A DNA stretch of 64,000 nucleotides. It comes from Caenorhabditis remanei. Taxonomy: Eukaryota > Nematoda > Chromadorea > Rhabditida > Rhabditidae. Shown one piece after another: positions 59,342 to 64,000 of this stretch. The notes under the pieces were generated by a model. The model did not search any database. It worked only from the letters and a program-made list of their open reading frames with translations, and was not told the DNA's origin. A program made the position numbers and the translations under genes. Position 1 is the stretch's first letter. Every line of letters starts with the position of its first letter. Location: the NCBI RefSeq assembly GCF_010183535.1, contig NC_071330.1, positions 10,645,717 through 10,709,716 of the forward strand. The letters are read 5' to 3'.

Positions 59342-59618
59342 ACTCTTTCTTCGACTCTCGTGGCTCTACTCTTGGACTCTTGCTCTCTCGGACAGTCATT
59401 CAACTATCGGAAGCTCCACCAATCGGGATCTCTACCGTGGCTCCACCGACCGTCTCCAACAAGGACTCCACCGACGATCTGGCTTACCAAGAATTCAAGG
59501 AAACTGAAGTATCCTCACGTCCCATTCACCATATTGAATAAACCTGTCAACCTTTCCTATCTTGTTATTCTCGCATTCTAAGTCTGACTGGGTTCACCTC
59601 CCCTCTAAAGTCAGCACA
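59342..59618 (+). repeat. Left LTR part (277 bp)
   Basis: Same sequence as 61058-61334 by eye. It joins the satellite directly at its left end. Confidence 0.85.
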
Positions 59619-59916
59619 TGGTGCATCGACCTGTGGACACAACCCATAGGTGGCGAGAATACTAGAGATGGAGGTTTACAATAATCGAATCAGGCACTAA
59701 AGGATACTCCCAACACAACACTTGTGAGAGCCACAATGAAAAGAGTCACACCAAACCCTAGCTCTGGTCTTATCAAGAAGAAGACGTGGCACTGAGCAGC
59801 TAAAGGGATCACAACTTTCTCAACCACTGAACCACTCACAATTCGCTATTCACCCAAACACCGAGTAGCTTCAACTCCACATTCTCGTACCACACTACGG
59901 AATATGTACGAGTTTG

Positions 59917-60048
59917 TAACTAGTGCTCATAATGCACACGACTAGTACCAATAAGGTACACGACTAGTACCAATAAGGTACACGACTAGTGCTCATAATG
60001 CACACGACTAGTGCTCATAATGCACACGATAAGTGCTGATAATACACG
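59917..60048. repeat. 22-bp tandem repeat, about six units, with palindromic cores
   Basis: CGACTA recurs at 59939, 59961, 59983 and 60005, and a CGATAA variant is at 60027. Two core types alternate: GTGCTCATAATGCAC and GTACCAATAAGGTAC. In both, the outer four bases are inverted repeats of each other. It lies in the interior of the second LTR element. Confidence 0.8.
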
Positions 60049-61057
60049 CACGCGATAATGTTAATTTTATTTTGTTTTGTTTTTTTTTGGTTTCTTAAAA
60101 CCAACAAATACCTACACAAATTCCACAAACATAGTATCGAGCGAGCACAACTTCACTTGATCAATACAAATACAACTTGGTTCACACAAGAACCCCGATA
60201 CAACATCGATCAAAGCTACACACACGCACGAGATCCTTCCACTAACGGACTGTCATTACAGTTCCATCTGCGGATTCTTCGTGCCACACCGGCACCACTT
60301 CAGAAGAACCACTTGTGGCTTTGAATCCACCCACCAGTGCTCAGAGCACCTCTTGCCGCCCCCCAGTGTCGCGGAATTAATAGGTCTTAATTCACGACCT
60401 AACTAAATCACAAAGCCACACGGGCTCACAAGAATTATCACAGTCCACACTAGACCACAATTTCGGATAACTATCACACGATAACATATCTATGCTGTCC
60501 TACAATCATAAAATCTATTGTATACACTACTCAGAGCAACAAGAAACCATGATTACTGAAGATAGCTCACCAAGCTCCCTCACAACTATTTCTGTTTCAC
60601 AAACTTCCAAACCCACATACATTATCTCACTACAACTGAGGGATCAACTCAAATCACTCGAGCAATCAGTTACAAACTACGATCAACACTTGTACTTAGG
60701 ATTCGTACACATTCACAGCAGCAACTGCTTTTACACGATCACAGCATTTTGGGAGCCGCCACAGAGTTCTTCTCGTGGCCCCCCAGTGTCGTGGAATTAA
60801 CTAGTCATTAATTCACGACCTTCAATAACCAGCCTAACAACTCTATGGCGTCTGTTAGATTCACAAATATCTAACCAAAATGGCTATAAGAAATGGTTTT
60901 GACAATGAATTCAATACGTGTTACGTGACCTTCCCGAGGAAATGCTCAACAACTATCGTCGACTACTTGCGTGCCCTGACCTCTGATTGTGCCGACCCCA
61001 AGATAACGATCGCCCTCGATTTGCTGCATATAAGGAAACGGAATCGTCAGTTCAACC

Positions 61058-61334
61058 ACTCTTTCTTCGACTCTCGTGGCTCTACTCTTGGACTCTTGCT
61101 CTCTCGGACAGTCATTCAACTATCGGAAGCTCCACCAATCGGGATCTCTACCGTGGCTCCACCGACCGTCTCCAACAAGGACTCCACCGACGATCTGGCT
61201 TACCAAGAATTCAAGGAAACTGAAGTATCCTCACGTCCCATTCACCATATTGAATAAACCTGTCAACCTTTCCTATCTTGTTATTCTCGCATTCTAAGTC
61301 TGACTGGGTTCACCTCCCCTCTAAAGTCAGCACA
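61058..61334 (+). repeat. Right LTR part (277 bp)
   Basis: Copy of 59342-59618. A TATA-like sequence lies shortly upstream. Confidence 0.85.
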
Positions 61335-61993
61335 CCCATTAACTAGCATTCGATCCCCATGTTCCCACCGGTTATAGGGTTCCTCTTCGACAGGAGCAGT
61401 AGGCTATCATTGAGAATATGCCGCCGGATGGATTCGTTTGCCCATTCTTTCAGATTTCTGACTGAATCCTTTTATACTAACTGTTTTAAGTCCCATTAAC
61501 TAGCATTCGATCCCCATGTTCCCACCGGTTATAGGGTTCCTCTTCGACAGGAGCAGTAGGCTATCATTGAGAATATGCCGCCGGATGGATTCGTTTGCCC
61601 ATTCTTTCAGATTTCTGACTGAATCCTTTTATACTAACTGTTTTAAGTCCCATTAACTAGCATTCGATCCCCATGTTCCCACCGGTTATAGGGTTCCTCT
61701 TCGACAGGAGCAGTAGGCTATCATTGAGAATATGCCGCCGGATGGATTCGTTTGCCCATTCTTTCAGATTTCTGACTGAATCCTTTTATACTAACTGTTT
61801 TAAGTCCCATTAACTAGCATTCGATCCCCATGTTCCCACCGGTTATAGGGTTCCTCTTCGACAGGAGCAGTAGGCTATCATTGAGAATATGCCGCCGGAT
61901 GGATTCGTTTGCCCATTCTTTCAGATTTCTGACTGAATCCTTGTACAATATTCCACCTTTTTTAAGTCCCATTAACTAGCATTCGATCCCCAT
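61335..61993. repeat. 157-bp satellite array, block 2 (about 4 units)
   Basis: Same monomer as block 1, with anchors at 61418, 61575, 61732 and 61889. The last unit shows a decayed version of the 162-bp variant (TTGTACAATATTCCACC), and the array ends at GATCCCCATG before unique sequence. Confidence 0.93.
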
Positions 61994-62522
61994 GCTCTAC
62001 TGTAAAGCTGGCGAATGCATATGATGTCTCTTCAATCGCTCTCCTCTTGATATTTATTGATATTTATTTAACCGTTTAAATAAACAGTAAAAGTGACTGG
62101 AGTTCAGGTAAGGTCCCTCATGAGACTAAACTTGTGAAGGAAAACGAGGTGTTAATAAAAAAGAAGTGAACCTAATTTATGATTATTTCATTAAAAAGCT
62201 GAGGTATATTCTTCTTTCCATGTCTTCACAAAAAATCACTAAGCTCTTGAAAGAAACGGTAAAAAATTGAAGGTAATGTTTTTTACAATATAACTTTACG
62301 AACGGAAACAAAAGAAGACTTAGGGAATAAACAAATCAAGGTGATATCACTCTAATTAACCAAAAAGAGTAAAGGCAAACCAGCGAAATGTTTCGAAACT
62401 GGAAACTCAAGAGAATGAGTGGGAAATATTGGTTCTTTTGATGACTCCTTACTGTTTTAATCCCTCCTTTTTTAATACTTTCCCTTCATTTTCTTATCAA
62501 TGAAACTTGTCATTTCCGTAAA
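61994..62522. other. Intergenic region upstream of receptor 8
   Basis: AT-rich unique sequence with no gene or repeat that I can support. Confidence 0.4.
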
Positions 62523-63865
62523 ATGCCAGGTGGAGGCCTATTCTCTAATTGCTCCGAACATTATCCATTTGAAAACTATTTCGTAAATTGTACAAACACA
62601 ACACGTCCGTGTGAACTCATTCATGATTTTGCAATTGTTGCTCAATTACTCTCAATTCTTGACTTCTACATTTCATCTGTTCTTTTTCTGTTAGCTGGAA
62701 TACTCAATGTGTATTTCTTATGGATCACAGTTCCATTGTATCTTAGTTTCAATGATGAAACCAAAAAACGATATATTTTTGTTATCAGTCGATGTATCTC
62801 ATCAATCAGTGCGGCAGTCACTCTTCTTATCCTCAGATGTATTCTATATGTTTATTTTCCACCGGAAACTTCTAATTATTATCTTTATGCTATCGTTATT
62901 ATTGCTGATGATATCAGTTTTTATAGTTTGCAAGGTTAGTTGAAACTTTCTCCAACGTATTAGAGTGGCTTGATTCTTACAACATTGCTCTATTGAGTTT
63001 TTAAACAGATTACTCTATGAAACTTCAGTAGAGCGAAGTTTCAAAAACAAAGCCATGCTTGAACAACTGTGTATCATTACTTTCCAAAATAACTTCAGGA
63101 TCCTATATCGGGATGGCTACCCTTTTATATATCGGAGTTATCCATCCCGTCTACTTTTCCACTCGTTTAACTCTTCGAAAAATCAAAATATTCGCGGGAA
63201 TCAACGTGATCATCGCTGCTCTCATATCGTTTCCATGTGGAGCACTTCAAACTGCCACATATGTTCCTGGACCGGTTGAATGTGGATCACAACATTGTGG
63301 TCCGATTGTCGGACTCATCAACTGCAAGTGATGTTTTGGTATCGTCTCTGGTTCAATTTGTTTTTATTTTCAGTCATTGTAGTCAGTACAGCATTTGCTC
63401 TCACTATAATGATTTTATCATTTGTCTTTATTTGTCTCAGTTTTCATATACATCAAGCAAAAAAACTAGGAAATTACGTCTCATCCCAAACTCTCCATCA
63501 TGCAAGAATTGGATTAGGATGGACCCTTACAGCAATTATAGTGATTTCACTAGCAGAAGGAATTCCATCAAGTTTCTTAATTGGATTGAAAGCTGATAGT
63601 GTTTTGAATACTTGTAATAACTTTTATCAAGCTGATCGATTGGTAAATGTCACTGTTTTTACATCGATTGATTCAATTGTTTGGTGAATTCTATTTAAAT
63701 TCAAACTTCAATATAAAACAGATTTACAGGGCGATAGTTCTGATACTTGATCCACTCGCCAATATCTTTTTCGATCGACAAATTCTCCGCAAAGTCTCAA
63801 AACAAATAGATTGTTCAAAACTATACTATGCTAAATTTCTAAACTCAGTTTCTTCAAATGAATGA
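62523..63865 (+). CDS. Serpentine receptor 8
   Basis: Four exons (62523-62934, 63099-63323, 63374-63683, 63730-63865) encode a 7TM receptor with the array hallmarks: LFSNCSEHYPFENYFVNC, KKRYIFVISRCIS, SYIGMATLLYIGVIHPVYF, ARIGLGWTLTAIIVISLAEGIP and LILDPLANIFFDR. The introns that split exons 1-2 (and 2-3 in receptors 2 and 3), and the one before helix 5 in its paralogues, are missing. The second intron appears to use a GC donor (AACT then GCAAGT) where paralogues have GT. No stop in frame; it looks functional. Confidence 0.78.
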
Positions 63866-63905
63866 AATCTTTGTTCTGGAATGATTCAACACATGTTTCC
63901 AAGTG

Positions 63906-64000
63906 TTAATAATCCTGTCGAAACTGATAAGAAAACTTCAAAACCTTACCGGTCTACATGTCTCCGTCGTTTCTTCAACTGCCGTCATTTTTGTAAATGA
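63906..64000 (-). CDS. Possible last exons of a minus-strand gene entering from the right
   Basis: A minus-strand frame (64000-63950) contains MTAVEETTETCRP followed by a GTAAGG donor, and an acceptor TTTCGACAG at 63915 leads to a TAA two codons later. Splice signals are good, but the coding segment is very short and leaves the window. Weak support. Confidence 0.3.

Larger units (their letters stand above)
59342..61334 (+). mobile_element. Second non-autonomous LTR element, inside the satellite
   Basis: Direct repeats 59342-59618 and 61058-61334 (277 bp each) appear identical. The left copy is followed directly by TGGTGCATCGAC (59619-59630), a tRNA primer-binding site sharing its first 12 bases with the element at 27278-28827. 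A TATAA-like sequence (GCATATAAGG, about 61026-61035) lies just upstream of the right repeat. The true LTR therefore probably starts further left (perhaps near 60790), and the left LTR is truncated by the satellite. The interior has no gag-pol. The satellite resumes at 61335 with only about two bases lost and no visible target duplication. Confidence 0.75.

Noticed and set aside
60880..61257. 125-codon frame in the second LTR element
   Set aside because: It crosses from the presumed U3 into the LTR copy and has no gag or pol motif.

Overview
The window looks like a Caenorhabditis nematode genome, not C. elegans itself. Introns are short (about 45-60 nt) with TTTTCAG-type acceptors. The left third carries genes I recognise from C. 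elegans chromosome III (cosmids B0336/B0244, from memory): an rbm-26 homologue, arf-1.2, wrm-1 and an egg-1/egg-2-type LDL-receptor-repeat protein. Exon structures were read by hand from splice signals and reading frame. No RNA data or database search was available.

Layout. 1-12.2 kb holds rbm-26 (5' end cut by the window), arf-1.2 and wrm-1, with large intergenic gaps. 12.5-17.6 kb holds egg-1/2 flanked by two minus-strand four-helix membrane proteins that look like paralogues, plus a lipid-anchored proline-rich protein. 17.8-26 kb starts a tandem array of serpentine (7TM) receptors, with eight receptor genes in the window. 26-30.5 kb is a Ser/Arg-rich gene whose coding exon is split by a 1,550-bp LTR element. 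That element has two seemingly identical 437-bp LTRs, a 5-bp target duplication and no coding capacity, and each LTR contains the exact 22-nt SL1 spliced-leader sequence.

31,541-49,511 is a 17,971-bp Maverick/Polinton with terminal inverted repeats and a perfect 6-bp target duplication (GTCTAT). It sits inside the third exon of a receptor gene. It encodes protein-primed DNA polymerase B (17 exons, apparently intact), DDE integrase, packaging ATPase, adenovirus-type protease, major capsid protein, penton-like minor capsid protein and small accessory proteins. Cargo includes a RING-finger coiled-coil protein, a CxxC zinc-binding protein and, between protease and capsid genes, a 145-residue protein that I read as a stand-alone Argonaute-type PAZ domain. 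I see no fusogen or envelope-like gene.

50.4-64 kb holds two more receptor genes separated by a 0.77-kb foldback repeat, about 37 copies of a 157-bp satellite with higher-order structure, and a second coding-deficient LTR element embedded in the satellite. The most interesting observations are the Polinton PAZ protein, the SL1 sequence inside the LTRs, and two new insertions in coding exons 4.3 kb apart.
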